A stretch of 64,000 nt of DNA from Sediminitomix flava (lineage in GTDB: Bacteria > Bacteroidota > Bacteroidia > Cytophagales > Flammeovirgaceae). Within the stretch, counting starts at the first letter, position 1; the number at the start of each line of letters is the position of its first letter. The notes beneath the pieces were generated by a model. The model was given only the letters and a program-made list of their open reading frames with translations, was not told the DNA's origin and did no database searches. The stretch spans positions 62,001 through 126,000 of the forward strand of contig NZ_QGDO01000001.1 in NCBI RefSeq assembly GCF_003149185.1, written 5' to 3'. This document shows, piece after piece, positions 24,353 to 34,600 of the stretch. The position numbers and the translations under genes are program-made.

Positions 24353-27300
24353 ATGAGAAAAATAGATTCTACGACCAACTACATCACCTTAGATGGTAAC
24401 GAAGCCGTTGCCAGTGTCGCATATAAGGTAAACGAAGTATGCGCCATCTACCCTATCACTCCATCCTCTAGTCTTGGAGAAAAATGTGACGAATGGGCAG
24501 CTAAGGGGGTTAAGAATATTTGGGGCAATGTGCCCTCGGTAATGGAAATGCAAAGTGAAGGTGGAGCAGCGGGTACCGTACACGGTTCCTTACAAGCTGG
24601 AGCCTTAACGACTACATTTACAGCCTCCCAAGGACTACTTCTGAAGATTCCAAACATGTATAAAATAGCAGGTGAATTAACCCCTGCCGTATTTCATGTT
24701 ACCGCTAGATCTTTAGCTACTCACGCGCTTTCAATTTTCAATGATCATTCCGATGTCATGGCTGCCCGTCAGACTGGTTTTGCCATGCTTGCATCTTCTT
24801 CTGTGCAAGAAGCAATGGATACTGCAATTATAGCACATGCAGCTACGCTAAAAGCACGTATTCCATTCATGCACTTCTACGACGGATTCCGTACCTCGCA
24901 TGAAATCAGTAAGATTAATCCTGTGAGCGATGATATCATGCGTCAGATGATTGATGAAGAGTACGTACGTGCTCATCGTGAAAGAGCTTTAACACCAGAC
25001 CGTCCGAAGATCAGAGGTACTGCACAAAACCCTGACGTTTACTTCCAAAGCCGTGAAGGTGTAAATACATATTATGCAGATTGTCCGTATGTGGTTCAAG
25101 AATATATGGATCGATTTGCAAAGCTAACAGGACGTCAATATAAAGTCTACGAATACGAAGGAGCAGAAGATGCTGAACACGTAATCGTAGCGATGGCTTC
25201 GGCAACTGAAACCATCAAACAGACTGTTGACTACTTCAATGCCAAAGGGCAGAAAGTGGGTGTATTGAAGGTTCGTTTGTACCGTCCTTTCGATACAAAA
25301 TTATTTATGGAAGCATTACCTGCTACTGTAAAGAAAATCTCTGTTCTTGATCGTACCAAAGAACCTGGTGCTTCAGCAGAACCGCTTTGCCAAGATGTTG
25401 CAATGACATTGCTTAACGGAATTCAGGCTGGCTATGGAACTTTGAAACAAATGCCAATGATTATTGGTGGACGTTTCGGACTTTCGTCAAAAGAGTTTAC
25501 ACCATCTATGGCGAAGTCTGTATTTGACAACCTATTTGAAGAAAAGCCTAAGAATAACTTTACGGTTGGTATCCTCGACGATGTAACCAATACAAGTTTG
25601 ACTTACGATCCGAATTGGGATATTGAGCCAGACAACTTGTACAGAGCTTTATTCTACGGATTGGGTTCTGATGGTACCGTTGGGGCAAACAAAAACACCA
25701 TCAAGATTATTGGTGAAAACACTCCTAACTACGCACAAGGATATTTTGTCTATGACTCGAAGAAAGCGGGTTCAATGACGGTATCTCACTTGCGTTTTGG
25801 TCCAGATAATTTCCAAGCACCATACTTGATCAACACTGCTAATTTTGTGGCTTGTCATCAGTTTGTCTTCTTGGAGAAAAAAGAAATGCTCAACGAACTG
25901 AAAGAAGGTGGAATCTTCTTGCTCAATACGCCATTCGGTAAAGATGAGCTTTGGGATCAAATGCCTCGCAAAGTTCAAGAGCAGATCATCAGAAAGAAAA
26001 TCAAAGTCTTTGCCATTGATGCTCAAAAAGTAGCAGAAGAAAGTGGTATGAAACGTCGTATCAATACGATCATGCAAACCTGTTTCTTCGCTATCTCAGA
26101 GATTCTTCCAAGAGAAGAGGCGATCAATGCGATTAAAGACGCTATTCATAAAACATACGGAAAGAAAGGGGATAAAATTGTCAATATGAACATCACTGCG
26201 GTTGACAATACCCTAGATAATCTTTTCGAACTTGAAATCCCAGCTGAAGCTAAGAGTCAGATCGAGATGCAGCCTCCAGTATCGGAGAATGCACCTGACT
26301 TTGTAGATCAAGTATTGGGTAAAATCATTGCTGGTTTCGGTGATGATGTACCAGTGAGTGCTTTGCCAGAAGATGGTACATTTCCTGTGGGTACAGCGGC
26401 TTACGAAAAACGTAACATTGCCCTTGAAATCCCTGTTTGGGATATGGATCCATGTATCCAATGTGGTAAATGTGCGGCAGTTTGTCCTCACGCAGCTATC
26501 CGTATCAAAGCATTTGAAAAAGATGCAGTAGAAAATGCACCAAGCACGTTCAAACATACTTCTGCTAGAGATAAAGACTTCAAAGCAGATGGATTAGAAT
26601 ACTCTATCCAAATTGCGCCAGAAGACTGTACAGGCTGCTACAACTGTGTGGAAGTTTGCCCTGCCATGAGTAAAGAGGTAGAAGGACGAAAGTCGCTTTA
26701 TATGCAACCTCAACTTCCTTTGAAACAGCAAGAGAAAGAAAATTGGGACTTCTTCTTGTCTATTCCAGAACTTGACCGTAGCAAGTTGAAGAATTCAGCC
26801 TTGAAACAACAACAATTGCAACAGCCATTGTTCGAGTTCTCGGGTGCTTGTGCAGGTTGTGGAGAAACGCCTTATATCAAGATGCTAACGCAGTTATTCG
26901 GAGATAGAGCTTTGGTTGCCAACGCGACTGGATGTTCATCTATCTTCTCGGGTAACTTGCCAACTACGCCATACACTACCAATGCAGACGGTAGAGGTCC
27001 AGCTTGGTCTAATTCATTATTTGAAGATAATGCAGAGTTCGGACTTGGTTTCCGTTTGGCAGTAGATGAGCAAACAAAGGTTGCAAGAGAGCTTGTTTCT
27101 GACTTGAAAGGAGAAATTGGAGAAGAACTTTCTAACAAACTTCTTTCAGCTTCACAAGACAATGAAATCGAAATCTTCGAACAACGTGAGCGAATCGAAG
27201 AAGTAAAAAGTATTCTTTCTCAATCAGAAGATACAAAAGCAAAACGCTTACTTGACGTTGCTGATTACCTTGCCAAAAAATCTATTTGGATTGTAGGAGG

Positions 27301-28204
27301 TGACGGTTGGGCTTATGACATCGGCTATGGAGGACTTGACCATGTACTTTCAACGGGTAAGAATGTCAATATCCTTGTTCTTGATACCGAAGTTTACTCT
27401 AATACAGGTGGACAAGCGTCAAAATCAACGCCACTAGGGGCGATCGCTAAGTTTGCGACAAATGGTAAACGCACAGGTAAGAAAGACTTAGGTGCTGAAG
27501 CGATGGCTCACGGAGGTGTATATGTTGCGACTATTGCCTATGGTGCAAATGACAACCAAACACTGAAAGCCTTCTTGGAAGCAGAAGCCTATGACGGACC
27601 TTCTATCATTATTGCTTACGCTCACTGTATTGAGCATGGCATTGATATGAATGCTCCTCTAGCACATCATAAAGCCTTAGTTGATTCAGGACAATGGATT
27701 CTATACCGTTACAATCCTGAGCGTGAAAATGAAGGCAAGAACCCATTAATCTTGGATTCGAAACCTAAACAGCTCAGCATTGCCGACTTTATGCAGTTGG
27801 AAAACAGATTTAGAATGCTTGCCAAAAATGATCCTTCTAAGGCGAAAGAATTGGCTGAAAGAGCATCTAAAGAGGCAGGACAACGCTACAGACGTATGAA
27901 GCATTTGGCTGAAATGGAATTTGAAATAGAAGTAGAAGAAAATGATCCTTCAGTTTCAAAACCTGTTGCTAAGAAAGCTGTTCGCCCAGCAATTGGCGGA
28001 GCGAAAAAGCCCATTAAAAGAGCAGTGATTCCTTCGGCTAAGAAAGTGGAGGAAAAAACGGAAGAATCTGCTAGGCCAAAACGTCCTGTGGTGAAACGAC
28101 CTGTAATTGGCAAGAAACCAAGTACAGAAGTTGAAAAGAAAGCAGAAAAAACGGAAACGCCTAAACCTGCTCGTCCTCGAATGAGACCAAAATTCAAAAA
28201 GTAA
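24353..28204 (+). CDS. nifJ: Pyruvate:ferredoxin (flavodoxin) oxidoreductase
   Basis: A single-chain PFOR of 1,283 residues that oxidatively decarboxylates pyruvate to acetyl-CoA with thiamine diphosphate and three [4Fe-4S] clusters. I chose ATG 24353 over the upstream TTG 24311; a GGAAGGAAAA purine tract precedes it and the family begins near here. Visible: the YPITPSSSLGE start, the two ferredoxin-like motifs CIQCGKCAAVC (Cys701 on) and CTGCYNCVEVC (Cys759 on), the proximal-cluster CAGCGETPY motif and the ThDP motif GDGWAYDIGYGGLDH with NTGGQASKSTP. The core matches the usual length (about 1,180-1,200), but about 80 further residues (from about 1,200) form a Lys/Pro/Arg-rich tail (KKAVRPAIGG, KKPIKRAV, PARPRMRPKFKK). 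It is monocistronic, ended by a strong terminator. Confidence 0.95.
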   Translation: MRKIDSTTNYITLDGNEAVASVAYKVNEVCAIYPITPSSSLGEKCDEWAAKGVKNIWGNVPSVMEMQSEGGAAGTVHGSLQAGALTTTFTASQGLLLKIPNMYKIAGELTPAVFHVTARSLATHALSIFNDHSDVMAARQTGFAMLASSSVQEAMDTAIIAHAATLKARIPFMHFYDGFRTSHEISKINPVSDDIMRQMIDEEYVRAHRERALTPDRPKIRGTAQNPDVYFQSREGVNTYYADCPYVVQEYMDRFAKLTGRQYKVYEYEGAEDAEHVIVAMASATETIKQTVDYFNAKGQKVGVLKVRLYRPFDTKLFMEALPATVKKISVLDRTKEPGASAEPLCQDVAMTLLNGIQAGYGTLKQMPMIIGGRFGLSSKEFTPSMAKSVFDNLFEEKPKNNFTVGILDDVTNTSLTYDPNWDIEPDNLYRALFYGLGSDGTVGANKNTIKIIGENTPNYAQGYFVYDSKKAGSMTVSHLRFGPDNFQAPYLINTANFVACHQFVFLEKKEMLNELKEGGIFLLNTPFGKDELWDQMPRKVQEQIIRKKIKVFAIDAQKVAEESGMKRRINTIMQTCFFAISEILPREEAINAIKDAIHKTYGKKGDKIVNMNITAVDNTLDNLFELEIPAEAKSQIEMQPPVSENAPDFVDQVLGKIIAGFGDDVPVSALPEDGTFPVGTAAYEKRNIALEIPVWDMDPCIQCGKCAAVCPHAAIRIKAFEKDAVENAPSTFKHTSARDKDFKADGLEYSIQIAPEDCTGCYNCVEVCPAMSKEVEGRKSLYMQPQLPLKQQEKENWDFFLSIPELDRSKLKNSALKQQQLQQPLFEFSGACAGCGETPYIKMLTQLFGDRALVANATGCSSIFSGNLPTTPYTTNADGRGPAWSNSLFEDNAEFGLGFRLAVDEQTKVARELVSDLKGEIGEELSNKLLSASQDNEIEIFEQRERIEEVKSILSQSEDTKAKRLLDVADYLAKKSIWIVGGDGWAYDIGYGGLDHVLSTGKNVNILVLDTEVYSNTGGQASKSTPLGAIAKFATNGKRTGKKDLGAEAMAHGGVYVATIAYGANDNQTLKAFLEAEAYDGPSIIIAYAHCIEHGIDMNAPLAHHKALVDSGQWILYRYNPERENEGKNPLILDSKPKQLSIADFMQLENRFRMLAKNDPSKAKELAERASKEAGQRYRRMKHLAEMEFEIEVEENDPSVSKPVAKKAVRPAIGGAKKPIKRAVIPSAKKVEEKTEESARPKRPVVKRPVIGKKPSTEVEKKAEKTETPKPARPRMRPKFKK

Positions 28205-28211
28205 TATATAA

Positions 28212-28241
28212 GGGTTGGAGTTATTCTCCAGCCCTTTTTTT
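28212..28241 (+). terminator. nifJ terminator
   Basis: A 9-bp stem with one G-U pair (28212-28220 with 28226-28234), a TTATT loop and seven T. Confidence 0.9.
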
Positions 28242-28397
28242 ATGCTATTGACCTTCGTCGTAGGAGATATATAGATACATTTATTACGTCTGATGCTTCC
28301 TAAATTAGATTCCCATTAAAATGAGACCCCATGAATGGGCATCTTTACTATTTCAAAAAGAATATTTCATTTAAACTGATTCTTCACAACTCATATT

Positions 28398-28633
28398 AAA
28401 AAACTTTGGAAACCTAGCTGGCTACATTTAGACCGCTAAAAAATTTTCGAAAGCATAACTGGCTGCATTTAGATCACTAAAAAATTTCCGAAAGCGTAGC
28501 TGGCTGTATTTAGATCACTAAAAAATTTCCGAAAGCGTAGCTGGCTGTATTTAGAACACTAAAAAATTTCTGAAAGCATAGCTGGCTGCATTTAGAGCAC
28601 TAAAAAATTTCTGAAAGCGGAGCTGGCTGCACA
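28398..28633. repeat. 41-bp tandem repeat array, about six copies
   Basis: The motif AGCTGGCT (AACTGGCT in one copy) recurs with its CTGGCT core at 28418, 28459, 28500, 28541, 28582 and 28623, exactly 41 bp apart each time. The unit reads roughly CACTAAAAAATTTCCGAAAG then CGTAGCTGGCTGTATTTAGAT. The middle copies are nearly identical and the outer copies more diverged, as expected from slippage or unequal exchange. The array fills the gap between convergent nifJ and the pseudouridine synthase gene and ends a few bases before the latter's stop codon. Confidence 0.95.
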
Positions 28634-28640
28634 ATGAAGG

Positions 28641-30086
28641 TTAAAAAACACCTTCTAAATTCACCTCTATCATTTTTGAAGTGATAGGATGTATAAAGCT
28701 TATCTGATCTACTTGCAAACAAAACTGTTCTGCTTTTTTACCATAAAGCTCATCCCCTACTATCGGGCTATTTAAACCATTCTGATGTGCCGCATGCAGT
28801 CTCAGTTGGTGAGGACGTCTTGTTGTCGGATAAAAAGCCACCTTCGTTTGAGCTTCTATTCGCTCTAAAACTTCCCATTTTGTACGTGTCCCTTTGCCAT
28901 AGTCATAACAAATCTGATGTTCTTCACTTCCTTTAGATACAGGCCGAATAGGTAAATTGATATAGCCACTATCCGTTCCAAGCGTACCATCTAACAGAGC
29001 TACAAAACGTTTTTTGATTTGTTTTTTCTTAAAAAGTAAAGTCAACTGTTTACAGACCTCTTCATTTTTAGCCACTACCATAAGTCCAGATGTTTCATCA
29101 CCTAGTTGATGTGGTAAATGTGCACTAGGGTATTTTTTTCTTAAAAAAGAAAAGACTGACGATCTGTACTTAGCTTTTGGCATTGAAGGCAAATCTGATG
29201 GTTTATTGATGATCATCAAATGCTCATCTTCATATAATTCCTCAAAAACAATTTGTTCTTTTTCTTCAGCTGACCAAGCTACTTCTAGTCCTTCCAACAT
29301 ATGTCCTAAAATAGGTACACACTTTTCTTTACAGGCAGGGTAAAACTTTCCATGCTCTTTTTCTCCCGACTTTGGAGGAATCCCCCACCAGAATTCGGCA
29401 ATCGCAATAGGTTTCAAATGATGTTGGAAAGCATATTGTAGCAGTTTTGGAGCTGCACATTCTCCAGAAGCAGAAGGCGGTTTTTCATTATGATTTAGAC
29501 TAAAAATTTCAAACAAACCTTTTTTCTCAAGCTTAGTATTAAGGAATTGATATTCTTGGAAAAATCGCTTTTGTAATGAAGATGATTTCTCTTTTCTAGC
29601 CTTCTTCAGTTCTGTCACTTTAGCTAAATACAATGCTGAAGACTTCTGTTCTGTCGGAGTCTCAGCTTCTAGTTTTTGAAGTGTTTCATTCAGATGATTC
29701 ACTTTTAACTGCTCTTCCATAAAAGAAGGATCAGCAGTTTCAAAATCAAAAATTGGAGGTACAAAGCCATCAAGCCTTACTTTTCCTGCTAATTTCCCAG
29801 AAAAAGCTCTTAAATAACCATACTCCCCATTTTGATCTTTGATTACCAAAACCCCAAACATTTTCCCAGATGCTTTCGGCGATTTCGTTGGCTCAAACCC
29901 AAAATCATGTACCCAATCCTTTTGAGAAAGCAAATAAGATTGTAGATCAGCTACTGCTTTTTGAGCTACGGTAGGCGTTTGAGTTTGAAAAGGAGAATTC
30001 AGTTTACGAGGTAAACTATCTGTGTCTACATCTACTTTTAGAGGAAAAATACACAGTTCTTCTTTATGTTCACCAACTTGTCTCAT
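28641..30086 (-). CDS. RluA-type RNA pseudouridine synthase with altered active-site motif
   Basis: A 481-residue protein. Residues 1-270 are the N-terminal extension found in a subgroup of RluA-family proteins, with a coiled coil (about 125-185) and the block KPPSASGECAAPKLLQYAFQHHLKPIAIAEFWWG plus HGKFYPACKEKCVPILGHML. Residues about 280-481 are the synthase domain (EDEHLMIINKPSDLPSMP; TTRRPHQLRLHAAH; PIVGDELYG). In the family the catalytic Asp lies in H-R-L-D-x-x-T-S-G; here the motif is HQLGDETSG (326-334), with Gly329 at the Asp position and an Asp one residue later. Activity is therefore uncertain. In related proteins the substrate is rRNA or tRNA uridine. No neighbour shares its strand. 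Confidence 0.8.
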   Translation of the reverse strand: MRQVGEHKEELCIFPLKVDVDTDSLPRKLNSPFQTQTPTVAQKAVADLQSYLLSQKDWVHDFGFEPTKSPKASGKMFGVLVIKDQNGEYGYLRAFSGKLAGKVRLDGFVPPIFDFETADPSFMEEQLKVNHLNETLQKLEAETPTEQKSSALYLAKVTELKKARKEKSSSLQKRFFQEYQFLNTKLEKKGLFEIFSLNHNEKPPSASGECAAPKLLQYAFQHHLKPIAIAEFWWGIPPKSGEKEHGKFYPACKEKCVPILGHMLEGLEVAWSAEEKEQIVFEELYEDEHLMIINKPSDLPSMPKAKYRSSVFSFLRKKYPSAHLPHQLGDETSGLMVVAKNEEVCKQLTLLFKKKQIKKRFVALLDGTLGTDSGYINLPIRPVSKGSEEHQICYDYGKGTRTKWEVLERIEAQTKVAFYPTTRRPHQLRLHAAHQNGLNSPIVGDELYGKKAEQFCLQVDQISFIHPITSKMIEVNLEGVF

Positions 30087-30346
30087 GCCCTAAATCCCTA
30101 TTAGCTTAATTATATTTCTGTACAAAGCCACAAATGTACAAATGTTTTCAAGAATTACACCTATCTCATAAGTAGCTCATCATGAAACAGTAATATGTCT
30201 TCCAAAGCCGCAATTTTCTATATATTTTTATTGTTAAACAATATTAGGTTATGTTCTTTAACCTTAGTATTCAGTTTTTCGTGAACAATTAATGAGAAGT
30301 CAAACTTCTGGATCGCACATATTCTAAACACACTAATAAAAAACTT

Positions 30347-31273
30347 ATGACAAAAAGCCTTAGCCCCTCTCGCGTCATTGTTGGTTTAGATTTTTCACAG
30401 ACTGACACCTATGTTTATAAAATGCTCGCTTACCTCGAAAAAGTTTATCAATTTGAGCAGATCTATCTTTTTCATGTAATTCGAAATGTCAAACATAGTT
30501 ATTATGAGAATGTAAATCTTACAACACCACTAGATGAAGCTTTACGAGACCGAATGAAATCTGAGTCAGCCCCTTTTTTAAGTGAAGTGAAAGCACCTAT
30601 TGACTACATGACTGTGGAAGGTGATCTTGGTGCTGAACTGCTAAAATGGCAAAAAGTAAAAAATGCAGACTTGATTCTATTAGGAAGAAAAGAGGAGTTT
30701 GAAAATACACACCTTCATGGTATTCTAAACCTCTGCCCTTGCTCACTTTGCTTTGTTCCGACCAAAGAAATCCACCTACCTATTTCAAATGTCATTTTGC
30801 CAATCAATGGTTCTGAAGAGTCTGTGATTGCTATGAATTTCGCACTCGATTTCCATAATAAAACACTCCCGTTACAGTCTTCAATGATTGATATTGCATG
30901 TGCCTACACCATTCCTCAAGGCTATTCTTATTCAGGAAAATCAAGTGAAGAGTTTAAGGAAATCATGAAGAAAAATGAGCTTCTAGAAATTCAAGATTTT
31001 CTGAGAGAAAACGATTGGTGTGAAAAAGTAGATGATATACACCTTATTTATGTAGATTTTTGGGATGAAGTAGCGGAAGAATTAGCCGCTAAGATGAAAG
31101 AAATGGAAGCTTCTTGTTTGGTAGTAGGTACCCAAGCAAGAACTCGAATCACAAGATTTTTTAAAGGAACAAAGGTTAAACGTATGATTAAAGCGATTGA
31201 TGATAAAGTCATTTTTGTGGCTAAAGATCAAGACAAAACCTTTGACCTTATGGATATGATCAACAGCATTTAA
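30347..31273 (+). CDS. Universal stress protein, tandem Usp domains
   Basis: A 308-residue cytoplasmic protein with two UspA-like domains (about 1-145 and 150-300). The ATP-binding signature G-x2-G-x9-G-S/T is broken: the second domain has VVGTQARTRITRFFKGT, where Ala replaces the second Gly, and the first has LLGRKEEFENTHLHG. So it is probably of the non-ATP-binding class, unlike the paralogue at 45440-46348. It shares with that paralogue the stretch QG-Y/F-Y-x-SGKS-x-EEF after the linker. Monocistronic, followed by a terminator. Confidence 0.85.
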   Translation: MTKSLSPSRVIVGLDFSQTDTYVYKMLAYLEKVYQFEQIYLFHVIRNVKHSYYENVNLTTPLDEALRDRMKSESAPFLSEVKAPIDYMTVEGDLGAELLKWQKVKNADLILLGRKEEFENTHLHGILNLCPCSLCFVPTKEIHLPISNVILPINGSEESVIAMNFALDFHNKTLPLQSSMIDIACAYTIPQGYSYSGKSSEEFKEIMKKNELLEIQDFLRENDWCEKVDDIHLIYVDFWDEVAEELAAKMKEMEASCLVVGTQARTRITRFFKGTKVKRMIKAIDDKVIFVAKDQDKTFDLMDMINSI

Positions 31274-31675
31274 AGTAACTTTTTTTCAAGTCATAAAGAC
31301 AGCCCTTTGCAACGTTTGTGAAGGGCTTTTCTTTTATAGAGTTAATAACTCTAATTCTCAGAAATTCTTAACACTATCACAAGGCACACAAGCTTGATAT
31401 AATACTATATTCACCATCTATTAACCTATTCAATCCACTCTGCTAATCTTACTATACAAATACTCATAACAATCTTTACATTAAACTATTGACTTTCAAT
31501 TCAAGAGTACTCTAAAGTCATTTCACACTCAAAAACTAATTCGAGACAGAGCATACAGAATCGCAGGTGGTACTAGACTTCAATTCGTATACAACTTACA
31601 CTATCATGTCTATCACAACTACTCATTTCTTAGAGCATAGTTCTGTCCAACAATTCTTTTTAAATTTTTAATTTC
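31274..31675. other. Intergenic region upstream of the M43 protease
   Basis: Holds the Usp terminator hairpin (31301-31330) and then about 340 bp of AT-rich DNA in which I find no gene, repeat or clear promoter. Confidence 0.5.
31301..31332 (+). terminator. Terminator of the Usp gene
   Basis: A 7-bp stem AGCCCTT/AAGGGCT with a 13-base loop and a TTTCTTTT tail. Confidence 0.75.
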
Positions 31676-34600
31676 ATGAAAAAGTTATTTTTACTTTTTA
31701 CAATCTCAATTGTAACAACGGTGCAATTATGGGCTCAAAGTCCTGTTCATAGCTGTGGTACAGATCATGCTATGAAACATTTCCTAGAAGCTCACCCCAA
31801 AGAACACTTTGAATATCAGTCGCTAGAAAGTTTCACCAAAGACTTTGCTAAAAGAGCGCGAGAAATCAGAACTACTCGAAAAAGTAATATGAGAACGAGT
31901 GCTACTTCAAGTACTCCAACATATATTATTCCTGTCGTATTTCATGTTTTCGGAAATGTACAAGGTGGAGCTGGTGTTGACCAAAGTTTGATCGAGTATT
32001 CATTAGAGAAATTGAATGAAGACTTCAATGGATTGAACAACGATTACGATCAAGTTTCTGCTCTTTTTACACCTATCAAAGCGACACTAGATATAGAGTT
32101 TCGCTTAGCTAAAATAGATCCTGATGGTAATCCGACTACAGGTGTCACATTTAATCCTGTAGCTTCTGGATTTGGAAATGGAAGCGGTTATGACACTCAG
32201 ATTCAACAATATGCTTGGGATAATTACAAGTATATGAATATCTACATCATGAATGATCTTTATGATGATGGTGCAACAAATAACTCTGGAGTAGCATGGT
32301 ATCCGAATACATGGATGTCTGATAATAACCTCTCAAGAGTAGTCTACAATGGACTATACCTTGGTACAAATACCAATGAAAACTTCCGTAGAGTTTTGAC
32401 CCACGAATTTGGACATTGGTTAAACCTTGCACATACGTTCGATAATGGATGTAATAGCCCTGGTGATAATGTAGACGATACTCCTGCCACTACTTCAAAC
32501 TCTGGTACATGTAATACAACTACTGAAACTTGCCCTGGAGCTGGCATTCCGAATGGTGAAAACTATATGGATTATTCCAACTGTTACCGCATGTTTACAG
32601 CAGGACAAGTAGATAGAATGTTAGCTGCCTTACAGCACCCTTCTAGATATTCATTGTGGCAACAAAGCAACCTTGAAGCTACAGGTGTTTTAGCCGATAT
32701 TGGTCCTCACTTAAGCTATTCCTCTTCTAATTTTGAAGAATCTGATAACAATAACGGTACGATCAGTCAGACTGCAAATATCACAGCTAAAGATGGAGCT
32801 CAGTTTGCTGTAACTGGTGCCCTTACAGAAGGGACTCACTTCACAAGTTCAAATATCCCAAATGGATTAAGTATTTCTATCAATGTTTCTGATGTATTCA
32901 CTGCTTCTTTAAGTTTTTCGGGAACAAGCTCTTCTCATATCGATGCAGATGACGTTTCTAATATAGAGATCACATTCCTAGATGCTGCAATAGTTGGAGG
33001 TGCTTCAACACTTTTCAATCCTTCAAACACAGCTATCAGCATAGATTTTAATAATCCTTATGAAATTATATATACAGATGTAGCCGACATTACGGTAAAT
33101 GCAGGATCAACTTGGTCCTATTTTGAACTAGGAGAAGGTGATGGCGCTTTTGGTCTTTGGTACGACAATGGTGATCTGAGAATTGAAACCTATCAAAAGG
33201 ATTTGATCAGTGAAGGAAGTACTCGTAACATATCTTTACTTTCATTTGACGACCCGATCTCTACAACGAGTAACTGGGTAGCTGGAGGAGCTTATCCTGA
33301 TGAACATTATCTTAGAACAGATTCATATACAACTTGGGACGGTCAATCAGCTTATGCTGCTTTTAGTTTCACAAATGATAAAGGGAAAAGAGTTTATGGT
33401 TGGTTCAGACTATCAGTGAATAATAATGGTAAAAGTGTCACTCTCTTAGATTATGCCTATCACCAAGGACCTGAATACACAATCAGAGCAGGACAAACAA
33501 GTATTGACACTTCTACTCCAAGACTTGCTTATACTTCAACTTCATTTGCTGAATCAACTGCGAATGATGGAACAGTAGAAGGTTCTGCTACGATTACAGC
33601 AAACGAAGGAGCTCAATTTGCTGTAATTGGTACTCTCACTGAAGGGACTCACTTTACTCGTTCAAATGTCCCTGCTGGCTTGTCTTTGAATGTAACTGTA
33701 AACTCTGCAAACTTGGCTGATTTGACCATTTCAGGTTCTGCAGTATCACACATCAATTCAGATGACATTTCAAATATTGGAATTACCTTCTTAGCGCCTG
33801 CTATTGTGGGAGGTACGAGTGGTGTATCTGATCTTTCATTCAATAGTATTTCTATCGACTTTATTGATCCATATCAAATTGTTTATACAGACATTGCAGA
33901 TATAACTGTAAACAGCAGTGCTACATGGACATCATTCAGTATCGATGGTCTAAATGAAGCATACGGTATTTGGTATGATGGAGGAAATTTGAGGTTTGAG
34001 ACCTACGAAAAAGACATGATTTCTGAAGGTTCAAGTAGAAATATCACAAAACTTGCTCTAAACACATCTATCTCTCCATCAAGTAACTGGGTTGCTGGTG
34101 GTGCATACCCCGATGAACATGATGTTCGTTCGAGTAATTACACGGTATGGGATGGAAGCACAGCTTATATGGGTTTCAGAGTAGTAAACACAAACGGGGC
34201 TCATAATTATGGATGGTTCAGGATATCAGTAAATGCAGATGGTACAGCTTATTCACTACTAGACTACGCCTACCATGAAGGACCTAATCAAACCATACTC
34301 GCAGGACAAACAACTTTAGGTACAACTCCGACACCAACACCTCCAGTATCTGAATTTATAGCAGATCGTACCACCATTTCTGAAGGAGAATCGATTGTAT
34401 TTACAGATCAATCTAGTAACTCCCCTAATTCATGGAGTTGGGTATTTACAGGTGGAACACCTGCTACAAGTTCATCACAAAACCCTACAATTACTTACAA
34501 TAGCCCAGGAGTTTATCAAGTAGCACTTACTTCAACTAATGCTGATGGAAGCGATTCTGAAACTAAAATAGATTATATCACTGTAAATGCCATTGTTGGT

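Noticed and set aside
28398-28633. CRISPR-like array
   Set aside because: The copies are contiguous 41-bp tandem units without unique spacers and there are no cas genes.
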